A program made the translations under genes and the position numbers. A DNA stretch of 64,000 bases from positions 5,510,001 to 5,574,000 of the forward strand of contig CP087965.1 in the NCBI GenBank assembly GCA_024703855.1, given 5' to 3'. The number at the start of each line of letters is the position of its first letter. Position 1 is the stretch's first letter. The notes under the pieces were generated by a model. It did no database searches, was not told the DNA's origin, and saw only the letters and a list, made by a program, of their open reading frames with translations. Below, piece after piece: positions 1 to 8,930 of this stretch. Origin of the DNA: Polaromonas sp. P2-4 (GTDB lineage Bacteria > Pseudomonadota > Gammaproteobacteria > Burkholderiales > Burkholderiaceae_C).

Positions 1-2
1 TC

Positions 3-146
3 GCCCCCATAGGGCCACACCCCGTAGCGGCCTATCCGTCATACCCTGTTTATGTGGATCCGGCACCCGTTATCGTCGTGCCTGCACCCCGTCACCATGG
101 GTTTTACGGGCATCGTGGCTACCGTGGGCACAGGTACTGGCGTTAA
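3..146 (+). CDS. C-terminal fragment of a small Pro/His/Gly/Tyr-rich protein
   Basis: An open frame enters from the left edge and stops at TAA 144-146, giving 47 residues. It is rich in Pro, Val and Tyr (PVYVDPAPVIVVPAP) and ends in a His/Gly/Arg/Tyr-rich tail (HHGFYGHRGYRGHRYWR). Such tails are common in small exported or membrane-associated hypothetical proteins of Burkholderiales, but no function can be named. The start lies outside the window. It is followed after 55 bases by the deformylase on the same strand. Confidence 0.5.
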   Translation, partial: APIGPHPVAAYPSYPVYVDPAPVIVVPAPRHHGFYGHRGYRGHRYWR

Positions 147-201
147 CGCTGCAGCCCTTGCCGTTGCTGCATAAATGCTTGCACGCCACGATAATGGGCG
201 T

Positions 202-741
202 ATGACCATTCATGAAATTCTCAAAATGGGTGATGCGCGACTTTTGCGCATTGCCCAGCCCCGTCACCGCATTTGACACGGACGAGTTGCACCTGCTGAT
301 CTCCGACATGTTTGACACCATGCGGTCAGCGGACGGTGCGGGCTTGGCTGCGCCTGCAAATTGGGGTGGACTTGCAACTGGTGATTTTTGGCAGCGATGA
401 GGTGAACCCGCGTTACCCAGACGCGCCCGTCGTGCCGCGCACTGTGTTGCTCAACCCCACCATTACGCCCGTGGGCCGCGACGAAGAAAACGGCTGGGAA
501 GGCTGCCTTTCGGTGCCTGGCCTGCGCGGTATGGTGCCGCGGTGGGCGCGCATTCGCTATACCGGCTTTGACCAGTATGGCGACGTCATCGAACGCGAAG
601 CCGAGGGTTTTCACGCGCGTGGTGCAGCATGAGTACGATCACCTGATTGGCAAGCTCTACCCCATGCGCATCCACGACTTCACCCAGTTTGGCTACACCG
701 AGGTGCTGTTTCCGGGGTTGGATGCGTCTGACGGCGATTGA
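202..741 (+). CDS. def: Peptide deformylase, interrupted by three frameshifts
   Basis: Removes the N-formyl group from nascent proteins in the cytoplasm. The start ATG 202 gives MTIHEILKMGDARLLRIAQP. The three deformylase motifs are present but spread over frames: GAGLAAP(Q) near 340-360, EGCLS near 500-515 (metal-ligand Cys) and HEYDH near 627-641 (metal-ligand His and catalytic Glu). The frame breaks near 262 (a CCCC run), 352 and 615. Repaired, the protein is about 179 residues, normal for the family. The identity is secure. Whether the gene is broken in the organism or only in this consensus cannot be told from the sequence. Confidence 0.85.
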
Positions 742-889
742 CCGCCTCTAGCCTCTAATAGAGCCTAGACCCAAGGCTTACACTGAGCCTGATAGTTTTC
801 GCAGTGTTGGCAATCTTGCCCCGTTTGAGCGTGTTGTACGCAGGAAAGTCTTCCGCAATGTCACATGCTCCCGTCCTGGGGACAGCCCT

Positions 890-1052
890 TAGTGTGGTGT
901 TGCACGCTATCCGGCACATAAAACCGCGTCTTTTCGTCCATGGCGGCGTTGCAAATCCTCGCAATAGTGGAACTATTGCTGTGGTTTGCGCCTTGCCCTG
1001 AACAAAAATCCATCGATTTTATTTGTACCGTCAAGCATGCAACACCACACTA
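890..1052. repeat. Family C structured repeat, copy 1
   Basis: A perfect 15-bp inverted repeat bounds the element: TAGTGTGGTGTTGCA at 890-904 and its exact complement at 1038-1052. Inside lies GGCGGCGTTGC (from about 943), then a hairpin built on CAATAG/CTATTG (about 961-977), then GCGCCTTGC (about 989-997). The same core order (GCGGCGTTGC, hairpin, GCGCCTTGC) occurs in the larger element at 27262-27535. The right terminal repeat overlaps codons 1-6 of the methyltransferase. The rest of the 742-1036 gap shows nothing else I can name. Confidence 0.6.
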
Positions 1053-1727
1053 GCCATGGGGCCGCACCGCCCTTGCCGTATCAACTCAAGTTTGAGACGG
1101 TCAGCGGCAGCGGCGACGACCTGCAACTGCGCTCCTTGCTGGACCGTCAGCAATTTCACGACCCTCTGGGTGAGGCCGAGCGTGAGGGAATTTCCTCATC
1201 GGCCTGGCCGATTTTTGGCCTGCTGTGGCCGTCCGGCCGGGTGCTGGCCCATGTCATGCTGACCTATGAACTCGAAGGCAAGCGTATTCTGGAACTGGGC
1301 TGCGGTCTGGCCCTGGCCAGCCTGGTCGTGCACCGCCGCGGCGGCAACATCACGGCCAGCGATTGCCATCCTTTGGCGGCTGATTTTTTACGGGAAAACC
1401 TCAAGCTCAACCACCTGCCGGCCATGAACTACCAGATCGGCAACTGGTCGCGTGCCAACCCGCTTTTGGCGCGTTTTGACTTGATTATTGGCAGTGACGT
1501 GCTGTACGACCGGGATCAGCCCTGAGGCGCTGTCGCAATTCATAGGGCTGCATGTACAGCCGGATGCGGAAGTGTTGATCGTGGATCCCGATCGTGGCAA
1601 CCGGGCCAGCTTCAACCGCAAAATGGACGCCCTGGGCTATTCACGCACCGAGACGCGCATTTCAACGCTTCCGGGCAGCGGTGCCAAATACAAGGGACGA
1701 CTGTTGCGCTACCTGAAGACGTCTTGA
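1037..1727 (+). CDS. Class I SAM-dependent methyltransferase (METTL21/Methyltransf_16-like), one frameshift
   Basis: Likely a cytoplasmic SAM-dependent methyltransferase acting on protein lysine or a small molecule; the substrate is unknown. The SAM-binding motif I is LELGCGLALASLV (about residues 90-102), followed by the acidic motif II region (ITASDCHP) and FDLIIGSDVLYD, the post-motif typical of the METTL21/nicotinamide-methyltransferase-like group. The start ATG 1037 sits in the right arm of the family C repeat, so the first residues (MQHHTS) are repeat-encoded. The frame shifts near 1515 and continues to TGA 1725-1727 (about 230 residues in all). It is convergent with the remnant at 1778. 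Confidence 0.7.
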
Positions 1728-1777
1728 AGACTGCTGCTTCCTGAAGGGGCGCACAAGCGAAAAGTTCCAGGGTGAAT

Positions 1778-2095
1778 TTACTCGCCCGTATATTCCAGCA
1801 GGGCTAGATAGTCGGCGCGGTCGGCCTTGGCCCACTGCTTGACGCCTATGTCAGACAGAATGCTTGCAGACTGGCTGTTCATTGCCAGAAGTGATTTGGT
1901 GAGTTTGGCCACAAGCTCTGGCGGTGCTTTGGGTGACGCCAGCACCGACCAGTTGACCACCGGCTGTGTCTCGCCAATGATGCGTCCCCCAGCATCCTTC
2001 CACTTTTTGGCAATAGTTGGATTGACCACGCCGGCCTCAGCCAAGCCGGCGTTGATCTGTGCGGCCACCGTATCCTGGAAGCGGGTGTGCGACAT
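1778..2095 (-). pseudogene. Truncated PhnD-like phosphate/phosphonate-type substrate-binding protein
   Basis: These 105 residues match the C-terminal third of the full-length protein at 7730-8611. Shared blocks include GVVNPT, ETQPVVNWSVLA and SMNS/AMNS, and both end in DYL-LL-YT-E. The N-terminal two thirds, with signal peptide and first lobe, are absent. The sequence upstream on this strand gives no coding continuation and instead holds inverted repeats. It is therefore a decayed or partially deleted paralogue, not a functional binding protein. Confidence 0.75.
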
Positions 2096-2336
2096 ATAGG
2101 GGGGTATGCCGGGATACGGGTAAAAATGATACTTAAGCGAAAAAGTAGCAAAAGTTCAAGTTGTTATGCGTCGGAAGAATTTGGCCGGGGCTTCCCTGTC
2201 ACTGCCAAAGTGGCTATTTCTGCCCAACCCCTTGAAAAGGTAAAACGAGTAGCGCACCCCCTTGCTGGGGAAGTGACCGGACAGGTGTCACAGGCGGCAA
2301 TCTTGAATGGAAGTATTCATCCATATGAATTTTCCC

Positions 2337-2514
2337 CAGTGGGGGAATCGTACTTTTGTGCAAATCAGTGCGCTTGAGGTCGAAAACTTCAATCAAATCA
2401 AAGGCTTATGCAGGAACACTTGGCGTACCACCGTGCTTTCGTCAAGTGCTTGTTTTGTAACAGCTTTTTCTTTCCATCCGCACTGATTTGCACAAAAAGT
2501 ACGATTCCCCCTGG
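2337..2514. mobile_element. MITE-like element with about 36-bp terminal inverted repeats
   Basis: The left arm 2337-2372 and right arm 2479-2514 are reverse complements apart from small indels (T4 versus A5 in the core; one extra T near the outer end). The arms run from CCAG..GGGGAATCGTAC to GCAAATCAGTGCG. The 106-bp interior encodes nothing recognisable. Long near-perfect arms round a short non-coding centre suggest a non-autonomous element, but no target duplication is obvious. Confidence 0.5.
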
Positions 2515-2624
2515 TTTGACGATGGCCGGTAGGCGATGCGGAAACGACAGGCACTTTGATCGGGAGATCATCGTTCTGTGCGGACGCTGGTATCTGCGCT
2601 ACAAGGACATGCCGCAGCGTTAAG

Positions 2625-2697
2625 CTTGCCATCCTGAACGCGGTGAAGGATCTACCTTTGGGCTCAAAATTCTTCGCTTTGCTCAGAATGACAATCC
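2625..2697. repeat. Imperfect palindromic intergenic repeat
   Basis: The left half (TTGCCATCCTGAACGCGGTG, then AAGGATCT) pairs with the right half (AAAATTCTTCGCTTTGCTCA, then GAATGACAAT) as an imperfect inverted repeat of about 30 bp per arm. The form CATTCTGA..GAAGGATCT resembles palindromic repeats seen in many bacterial genomes. It lies just upstream of the SulP start and could form a stem-loop in a leader transcript. Confidence 0.45.
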
Positions 2698-2715
2698 AAC
2701 GCTGCACTGCCATAC

Positions 2716-4408
2716 ATGTCCAAACTTCACCGCTGGTTCCCCTTTCTCAACTGGCCGCGTCCCGATGCGGCCTTGCTGCTGGGCGAAGCCCTGGCCGGCT
2801 TGACCGTCGGACTCATGATCATTCCCCAAGGGGTCGCCTACGCGGCCCTGGCCGGCATGCCGCTGATCACCGGCATTTATGCCTCCATGCTGCCGGCCCT
2901 CGTGGCGGTGCTGTGGAGCTCCTCCACCCGTCTTTCCGTGGGCCCCACGGCACTGAGCAGCCTGCTGGTCGCGTCCTCGCTCACGGGTCTGGCCGAGCCG
3001 GGCAGCGCCCGCTGGGTCGAGCTGGCGGTCTGGCTAGCCCTGCTGTCCGGGCTGGCGCAGGTGGGCTTGGGCTTCATGCGCTTTGGCTGGCTGCTCAACC
3101 TCGTCAGCTCACCCGTCCTGATGGCGTTCACGCAGGCCGCCGCCGTGCTGATCCTGCTATCCCAGCTGCCGGCGCTGCTGGGTTTCAAGGCCTCGTGGAG
3201 CCAGATGCTGGCCCAGCCGCGCATTGACTGGGCGGCGGCGGGTTTCGGCCTGGGCAGTCTGGCCGCGCTGGTGCTGGCCCGGCGCTGGCGGCCCGGCTTT
3301 CCGACCGTGGTGGTCGTGGTGGTGGCGGCGGCCGCTCTGAGCCGCTGGAGCGGGTTCGCGACCGCGGGCGGGGCGATCGTGGGCCAGCTGCCCGCAGGGT
3401 TGCCGGCACTGTACCGACCCTCGCTGCTGGACTGGCATGAACTGGGACAGTTGATGATTCCGGCGCTGGTCGTGACCCTGGTCAGCTTTCTCAGAAACCG
3501 CCTCCAGCGCCAAGGTGGACAACCAGCGCGGCGGACGGCGCTGGGACCAGAACCAGGACCTGATCGGCCAGGGCCTGGCCAAGATTGCTTCGGGCCTGAG
3601 CGGCTCGTTTCCGACCAGTTCCTCGTTCTCCCGCTCGGCACTCAATCTGTACGTCGGTGCCCGCACGGGCTGGGCCACGTTGGTGTCGGTGGCCATCGTC
3701 GTGCTGGCCCTGCTGCTGTTCACACCGGTGCTGCGCTACGTGCCGCAGGCCGTGCTGGCCGCCATCATCGTGGCCGCCACCGTGGGCTTGCTCAAGCCGC
3801 GGGAGTTTGCCAGGCTGTGGCGCATCTCGCGGGTCGAAACCGCGACCTCGGCTGTGACGTTTGCCATTACCCTGCTGACAGCGCCCCGGCTGTACTGGGG
3901 CGTCATTGCAGGGCTCGTGATGGGGCTTTCGCACTTTTTGTACCAGCGTCTGCATCCGCGCATCATCGAGGCAGGCCTGCACCCCGATGGCAGCCTGCGC
4001 GACCGCCACCTGTGGCAACTGCCCCCGCTGGCACCGCGTCTTTATGCCCTGCGCATGGATGCCGGGCTGGACTTTGCCACCGCCAACGCACTGGAGCGTG
4101 CCATTGTGGAGCATCTGGCCGCGCACCCGGACGTGCAGCACGTCTGCCTGTTCGCCCAACCCATCAACCGGATTGACGCGACCGGCGTCGAGGTGTTCAT
4201 GCAGTTGGAAGCCAGCCTGCAGGTACGCGGCATCATCCTGCACATCAGCGGCATCAAGCTGCCGGTGGAGACCGTGCTGCGAAAAGCCGGTGCGCTGACT
4301 GAGAGCCCGCTGCTGTGCCTGTACCGCACCGACGCCGACACGCTGGCTGCGCTGGGAAAACTCGGACAAGCCTGGCCGGCGGTGCGGGCCGCCGCTCAGG
4401 CTGGGTGA
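2716..4408 (+). CDS. SulP-family anion transporter with C-terminal STAS domain, one frameshift
   Basis: Inner-membrane permease of the SLC26/SulP family (sulfate, bicarbonate or similar anions; substrate not assignable). The N-terminal half carries the family signature as GLTVGLMIIPQGVAYAALAG and then many hydrophobic helices. The C-terminal ~120 residues form a STAS domain (DFATANALE, then VCLFAQPINRIDATGVEVF). An extra base near 3492 splits the frame: VTLVSF continues in the other frame as SETASSAKVDNQRGGRRWDQNQ, where the family has its conserved E-S/T-AKxxA region. Repaired length about 564 residues, typical. The last 13 bases overlap the convergent RidA remnant. Confidence 0.85.
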
Positions 4409-4623
4409 ACGGCCACGATCATGTCAATTTCCACAGCGGCGTTCTTGGGCAACGGGTAGACGCCGACCAAGGTGCGGGTGTGGCCACCGTGGGGCGCAAA
4501 CACCGAATACAGGATGTCGGACGCGGCGTCGGCCACCTCGCTTTGCTGCGTGAAGTCGGCCGCGCTTTGCACATGCACCGTCATGCGCAGGATCTTGTTG
4601 ACGGGGTCGATTTGTTTTCGTTG
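4396..4623 (-). pseudogene. C-terminal fragment of a RidA/YjgF-family protein
   Basis: The open frame encodes DPVNKILRMTVHVQSAADF, then a region ending GGHTRTLVGVYPLPKNAAVEIDMIVAV. That is the C-terminal half of a RidA-type enamine/imine deaminase, including the conserved R-T/S-x-V-G-V-xx-LP and V-E-I-D segments. The N-terminal ~80 residues are missing, and a stop lies at 4624-4626 in this frame. It sits next to a Tn3-like transposase fragment, so truncation by an old transposition event is plausible. Confidence 0.65.
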
Positions 4624-4723
4624 TCAAAAGTGACGGTAGGAGATCGAGCACTGGCGTAGGGGTGGTCTGATAAGCCCTTGATTTCATTGGTTTTCCTGTT
4701 CCCCCAACCAACGGAGACACTAG

Positions 4724-4813
4724 ATGCAAAGCTGGCAAACGACCTACCTTGGTCTGCGAGAGCTGCCACGCGAAATCAGCACCTTCGAGGTTGACCAGCT
4801 GGTCGGTCCGTAA
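4724..4813 (+). pseudogene. N-terminal remnant of a Tn3-family (DUF4158-type) transposase
   Basis: ATG 4724 opens 29 codons beginning MQSWQTTYLGLRELPREIS, then TFEVDQLV and a stop at 4811-4813. This matches from memory the start of Tn3-like transposases whose N-terminus has the form W-T-yLG-r-LPR-ls-FE. The rest of the transposase is absent. An identification on 29 residues is tentative, but the location beside a truncated RidA gene fits a transposition scar. Confidence 0.5.
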
Positions 4814-4890
4814 AAATCCATCGCCAGACGATGCGGGTAGAGTCATGAAGCCTTAATTCCCACCGTTAATCCGGTATCAAAACCACCGTT

Positions 4891-4925
4891 AAAAAGGCTG
4901 TGCAACCCTTGAAGACTGCACAGCC
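4891..4925 (-). terminator. Rho-independent terminator after the polyamine-type binding protein
   Basis: GGCTGTGCA at 4896-4904 pairs perfectly with TGCACAGCC at 4917-4925 across a 12-base loop. On the minus strand the stem is followed by a T run (AAAAA at 4891-4895 on the plus strand). It lies about 30 bases past the repaired stop of the gene at 4955-6113. Confidence 0.75.
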
Positions 4926-4954
4926 CGAGCAACCAACCCGGTCGCCTGAAAAAC

Positions 4955-6113
4955 TCAACGACCTTTTTTGAACAAGGTAAACACGTTGCTCATGGATTCG
5001 CGCTTCATTGCTGAAGCTTGCGGGGGAGACCATTTTCTGCAGATTGGCCGCGTCAGGAAACACCGCAGGGTCTTTGGCGATTTCGGGTGTCACATTGGCC
5101 AGGCTGGCCTTGTTGGCCGTGGCATAGCCCAGCTCGTTGCTCAGCGAAGCCGAGACTTCGGGGCGCAGGAAATAACTGATGAAGGCGTAGGCGTTGTTCG
5201 GGTGCTTGGCGTCTTTGGGAATCGCCAGGTTGTCCATGAAAATCAGGCCGCCCGTGTTTGGCAGCAACACCTGGATGTCATTGCCGCTCTTGTTTTCCAG
5301 CGCACGACCGCGGGCAATATTCATGTCACCGGCCCAACCCAGGGCCACACAGGCCTTGCCGCCAGCCAGGTCGTCAATCATGGTGCTGGAGAACAGGCGG
5401 ATGTGCGGACGCACCTTGGCCAGCATCGCACCGGCGGCCTTGTGGTCGGCCGGGTCGTTGGAGTAAGCGTTTTTGCCCAGGTAATGCATGGCCGGCGGAA
5501 GCACCTCGGTCGGTGAGTCGAGGTAGGCGATGCCGCACGATTTGAGTTTGGCGGTGTAAACCGGGTTGAACACCAGGTCCCAGGCGTTTTCAGGCATGGG
5601 CGTGGTGCCCAGCGCCTTGGCGACTTTGGCTTTATTGATGCCCACCGTGGTGAAGCTCCAGGCCCAGGGCACCAGGTAAGCGTTGCCCGGGTCAATCGTG
5701 CCCAGTTTGCCCATGATGGCCGGATCAAGATTGCCGTAGTTGGCAATTTTGGCCTTGTCCAGCTTCATGAGCAGCCCGCCGTCAATTTGCGGTCTGGCAA
5801 ACACGGCACCCGGCACCACGATGTCATAACCTGAATTGCCAGCGACCAGCTTGGCGTGCAGGGCTTCGTTGTTTTCAAAGGTCTGGTAGTTGACCTTGAT
5901 GCCGGTTTCCTTCTCGAAGTTCGCCACCATGTCTTTGGCGATGTAATCGGGCCAGTGGTAAATGTTCAGGACTTTTTCTTCGGTATTGGCAACGGCGGCT
6001 GGCGCGCTGACTGCTGGCGTGGGGACGACCACCGCAGCAGGCGGCTCCTCCTTCTTGCCGCAAGCAACCAGTGCAATGGCCGAAAACGCGAAAGACCACA
6101 AGTGCTTTTTCAT
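4955..6113 (-). CDS. PotD/PotF-type extracellular solute-binding lipoprotein, one frameshift
   Basis: Periplasmic lipoprotein that binds polyamines or a related solute for an ABC importer. The N-terminus has a lipobox (ALVAC, Cys at about residue 18) and then a Pro/Ala linker. The mature part carries VLNIYHWPDYIA, FEKETGIKVNYQTFENNE, VPWAWSFTTVG and GLIFMDNLAIPKDAKHP, hallmarks of the family. Near 4998 a one-base loss shifts the last residues. In the other frame they read SMSNVFTLFKKGR and stop at 4955-4957, which fits family ends and sits just before the terminator. Repaired length about 386. No permease or ATPase genes adjoin it, so it is an orphan component. Confidence 0.85.
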
Positions 6114-6774
6114 AATGTCCGTAACCTTAAGTCAAAGAATATCCGTGAGGAATGACGGGAAACAGGCTCGCAATGCCGCAATAGCGATTCAGGAAAATCG
6201 GATTGTAAAAGCTATTTCAAGGAAGCTCCGCATAACTCCCCGCGAGTTCGTGTCGCTCGGCTCGGGATGGGCTGCAAGGCGCATTTTGCAGCCAAAGCCT
6301 AAGCGACTGGCAAGAAATACAACGCCGCAGACCGCGCGAATCCGGGCGATCACGGGCGCGAGGGGTTTTGCAGAGCTTCCCTAACTGGCGATTGTTGATC
6401 CTGCGCGGTTCTGAGAGGTCGATTTTCCGGAGCTGAAGCTTGACGCGGGCAGGATCGCGTTTTTCAGCACAATAGGCCTACGAATGTCAGCTCAACCGTG
6501 AGCAGTTCATTGCCATTTATCTATTTAAAATCAATCACTTAAGTAATATTTTGGCAGAAACAATCACGAATCCCGGCCAACCCTCTTATTGGCCCACTTT
6601 CACAATCTTACGTTTATGAAATCTTTGCTGGCAAAGGAACGCCCAGACAGGCTCCAATTCGCTCCGGAACTTTTCGCCGATATGCGAACCCAATTTTTGG
6701 CGGTGTAAGGTGCGATGCGTTCTATCGTGCTGTCACATTGGGCTCCGAATGAATGCAAATGGAGGTGACCGAAC
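6114..6774. other. Gene-free stretch holding an IS5-like remnant
   Basis: No supported gene. The left part is upstream of the solute-binding protein (minus) and should carry its promoter. The middle has the 160-bp inverted-repeat element at 6221-6380. The right part (about 6490-6600) is AT-rich and leads into the secreted protein at 6775; its ribosome-binding site GGAGGTGA lies 8 bases before that ATG. Confidence 0.55.
6221..6380. mobile_element. Short IS5-like element or MITE with imperfect terminal repeats
   Basis: The left end GGAAGCTCCGCATAACTCCC at 6221 matches, in reverse complement, the right end (AGGGGTTTTGCAGAGCTTCC, ending 6380). About 15 of the first 20 bases agree and the outer GGAAGCTC is identical. 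The 160-bp span has no transposase. Ends of this form recall IS5-group elements, so it is probably a non-autonomous derivative or deletion scar. Flanks TCAA and CTAA are not identical, so target duplication is unproven. Confidence 0.4.
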
Positions 6775-7202
6775 ATGAGACGCGTAAATGGATTGGCGCT
6801 ATTGCTGTTGAGTTCAAGCCTGCTTATTCCTAGCATCGGCTTTTCTGCCGAGGCTGCGATAGGGCTTACGCCCAAGACCGAGGACGGGATCACCTATGTG
6901 AGCGGCGGCATCGGCGCAGGTCAGGCGCAGGCGATGAAGAATATGCGCAAAGACTACAACCTGCAGCTGACTTTCGCTGAGAAAGGCACAGGGGAATATC
7001 TGGCCGATATCAAAGTGAATCTTCAAGATGCAATGGGTAAAAAAGTACTTGAAACGGTCTCGCCGGGGCCGCTTTTTACGCAAAACTACTACAGGGAAAA
7101 TATCAGGTCACTGCGGAATTCAACGGAAAATCGCTGACCCAGTCGACTAACGTCAAGAAAAGCAGCGCCAGGGATTTGTACTTTTATTGGGAAAAAGAGT
7201 AG
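6775..7202 (+). CDS. Secreted hypothetical protein, one frameshift
   Basis: Preceded by a strong ribosome-binding site (GGAGGTGA). The product has a signal peptide (residues 1-25, LLLLSSSLLIPSIGFSAEA) and a mature part of about 115 residues with GITYVSGGIGAGQAQAM and YNLQLTFAEKGTGEYLADI. It resembles small periplasmic carboxypeptidase-regulatory-like or beta-sandwich proteins of Burkholderiales, but no function is assigned. The frame shifts near 7075. Continuing in the other frame gives GKYQVTAEFNGKSLTQSTNV and ends DLYFYWEKE at TAG 7200-7202. Confidence 0.6.
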
Positions 7203-7234
7203 GTCGTTACTTGCCATATAAGCTTTACCTGTTG

Positions 7235-7283
7235 GCGCCGATTCAATATTGACCACCTGTGCCGATTGAATTTTGACCAGGGG
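7235..7283. repeat. Tandem 25-bp repeats resembling an IS21-family end
   Basis: Two adjacent units at 7235-7259 and 7259-7283 share the pattern G(C/T)GCCGATT(C/G)AAT(A/T)TTGACCA. Tandem repeats of this kind form the ends of IS21-type elements. No istA or istB gene is present, so this would be a solo end left by deletion. Confidence 0.4.
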
Positions 7284-7304
7284 CTAAAGCTGACTTCTTG
7301 AATG

Positions 7305-7724
7305 TCAGCTGTGGATAACTATAGTTCTTTGCTGGCGCTGCAAGTAGCGCAAACCCGCGTACATGCTGGTCCAGATGTCCGGCGCGAACTGGGTCAGATG
7401 GGTCTGGCGCAGCGTGGCGTTGACCGTCTTGCTCTGCCGGCCCCACAGCAGAAAGCTGGGCAGATGAGAACGCAGGGCGCTCGGCCCAAACAGCCCTTTG
7501 CGGCAAGTGTTGTAGGCCCCGGTATCCCCCGCTGATGCAAGAGGGCAATGCGAGGCCAGTTCCGCAGCGATATCCCGCGCCGTTTGCTGAATCGCAGGTG
7601 GTACGCCGGCCAGATCTGGTGATTGCAGGTTGGGCAGGGACGCTGCGGCGGCAAGCGCAAGCCCGCCGAGGAAGGCCGCCACTGCGACTCGGACGCTGTG
7701 AGATTTGTAATGCGTTTCGAACAT
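7305..7724 (-). CDS. Exported hypothetical protein, about 139 residues
   Basis: ATG 7724 follows GGAG/AGGGA on the minus strand. An N-terminal hydrophobic segment (VRVAVAAFLGGLALAAAASL) looks like a signal peptide or anchor. The mature part has two cysteines (SHCPLA, NTCRKGLFGPSALRSHLPSF) and ends in APDIWTSMYAGLRYLQRQQ. I do not recognise the family. It starts 6 bases after the stop of the PhnD-like gene on the same strand, so the two are likely co-transcribed. Confidence 0.55.
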   Translation of the reverse strand: MFETHYKSHSVRVAVAAFLGGLALAAAASLPNLQSPDLAGVPPAIQQTARDIAAELASHCPLASAGDTGAYNTCRKGLFGPSALRSHLPSFLLWGRQSKTVNATLRQTHLTQFAPDIWTSMYAGLRYLQRQQRTIVIHS

Positions 7725-7729
7725 TTCCC

Positions 7730-8611
7730 TCACTCCTTCGTGTAGGCCAATAAATCGAGATAGTCCTTGCGCTCGGCCGCAGCCCATGCCTTGACGCCGA
7801 TGGCGGCGATGACCGTGGGCGCCAGGCTGTTCATGCTGAGCAGCGCTTCGCGCAGTTGCTGCACCACCTCCGCCGGCAGACTGGGTCCTGCCAATACTGA
7901 CCAGTTGACCACTGGCTGGGTTTCGGCCAGCATGCGGCCGCCTTCTTCTACCCATTTGCGGGCCGTGGTCGGGTTGACCACACCCACTTGCGCCAAACCG
8001 GCCTTCACCTGCTGGGACACAGCTTCCTGGAAGCGGACATGCACAACGGTTGCATTGACGTTTAGCCGCCGTAGCTCAGCCTTGGCCACGGCGGTGGTCG
8101 CTGCGTATTCGTCGGGCATGATGATTTTTGCGTTTGCTGCATCCGCAAGTGTCTTCATCGGGGAGGCTTTATCGACGATGAAAGCGGCCTTGTAGGGGTC
8201 AGCACGCCGCACTACGGGCTGATAGCCGTTATCCCGCACCAGCTTGGCCAGCTGATTGACCGACTTGCCAAACACCAGCTCTGGTTTGGACTGGCCTTGC
8301 GCCAGCGCCATAAAGCGCTTGATGTCTACAACGGGTTCCAGACTGATGGACTTTCCCTTGAATTGCGTTTCCAGGAAATCTGCCGTAGGACGGTAGCGGC
8401 TCGTCAGCAGGAAGATATTGGTGTCACCCGTCACGGCCTCGTTAATGACCATGCGCCATTGACTGCTTGGGGATTTCTTGCTGGGGCCAGGGCTTTGGGC
8501 CCATGCCGGCACAACCGGCAGCAAGGCGCCAACACCGAGTGAAAATAAGGTTCTACGGTCAACTGGGGTGAGTAGGCCGTGAGGGTGCGGCTTGTGATCA
8601 GGATATTTCAT
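7730..8611 (-). CDS. PhnD-like phosphate/phosphonate-type periplasmic binding protein
   Basis: Secreted binding protein of the PhnD/phosphonate-binding-like group (PF12974), about 293 residues. ATG 8611 is preferred over the upstream ATG 8632 because GAGGAG lies 10 bases before it. The signal region is DRRTLFSLGVGALLPVVPAWA. The body has GDTNIFLLTSRYRPTADFLE, KRFMALAQGQSKPELVFGKS and KIIMPDEYAATTAVAKAEL, typical of the fold. No permease or ATPase gene adjoins, so it may serve signalling or an importer encoded elsewhere. A truncated paralogue lies at 1778-2095. Confidence 0.75.
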   Translation of the reverse strand: MKYPDHKPHPHGLLTPVDRRTLFSLGVGALLPVVPAWAQSPGPSKKSPSSQWRMVINEAVTGDTNIFLLTSRYRPTADFLETQFKGKSISLEPVVDIKRFMALAQGQSKPELVFGKSVNQLAKLVRDNGYQPVVRRADPYKAAFIVDKASPMKTLADAANAKIIMPDEYAATTAVAKAELRRLNVNATVVHVRFQEAVSQQVKAGLAQVGVVNPTTARKWVEEGGRMLAETQPVVNWSVLAGPSLPAEVVQQLREALLSMNSLAPTVIAAIGVKAWAAAERKDYLDLLAYTKE

Positions 8612-8930
8612 ACTGGCTGGTCTCCTCGTCATGCGCCGGTGGGCACACGTAAGGGGAGTCTAGGAGCGCGCCAGTACAAGCACAAATTTCTGCGGCGCAC
8701 TTCCCCCTGTCAGATCTAGCAGGGGCAGCAATTGGATGCTTCAAATGACGATACAGCCGCCAACACTGGAAACAATCTGATACTTAGGGTGGCGATGAGT
8801 GGTCGCGTTTTTGCGATGCCCGGGCGTATTTGCGCTAAATACGGGCTGCAGGACGATATCCTGATCAACTGTCAGAAATTAATGTAATAAACGTAAAACG
8901 AAGCCAATTAATTGGCTTGCAGCCACGGCA
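8612..8930. other. Intergenic stretch between glnD and the PhnD-like gene
   Basis: No gene is supported. The segment holds the 18-bp palindrome at 8901-8918 beside glnD and otherwise unremarkable sequence that should contain the promoter of the PhnD-like gene on the minus strand. No clear promoter pair was recognised. Confidence 0.5.
8901..8918 (-). terminator. Perfect 18-bp palindrome after glnD, weak terminator candidate
   Basis: AAGCCAATTAATTGGCTT is its own reverse complement and lies 13 bases past the glnD stop. On the minus strand it is followed by CGTTTTACG, a short T-rich stretch. It could act as a weak terminator or a protein-binding palindrome; the sequence does not decide. Confidence 0.4.

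Larger units (their letters stand above)
2096..2715. other. Gene-free stretch with two inverted-repeat elements
   Basis: No convincing gene is seen on either strand; the short open frames lack family resemblance and overlap inverted repeats. It contains the 178-bp inverted-repeat element at 2337-2514 and a separate imperfect palindrome at 2625-2697, and it separates the truncated binding-protein remnant from the SulP gene. A SulP promoter must lie here, but no clear -35/-10 pair is visible. Confidence 0.6.

Noticed and set aside
3491..4369. Long antisense open frames opposite SulP and other GC-rich genes
   Set aside because: They are shadows of high-GC coding on the other strand, with His/Gln/Arg-rich composition and no family motifs.
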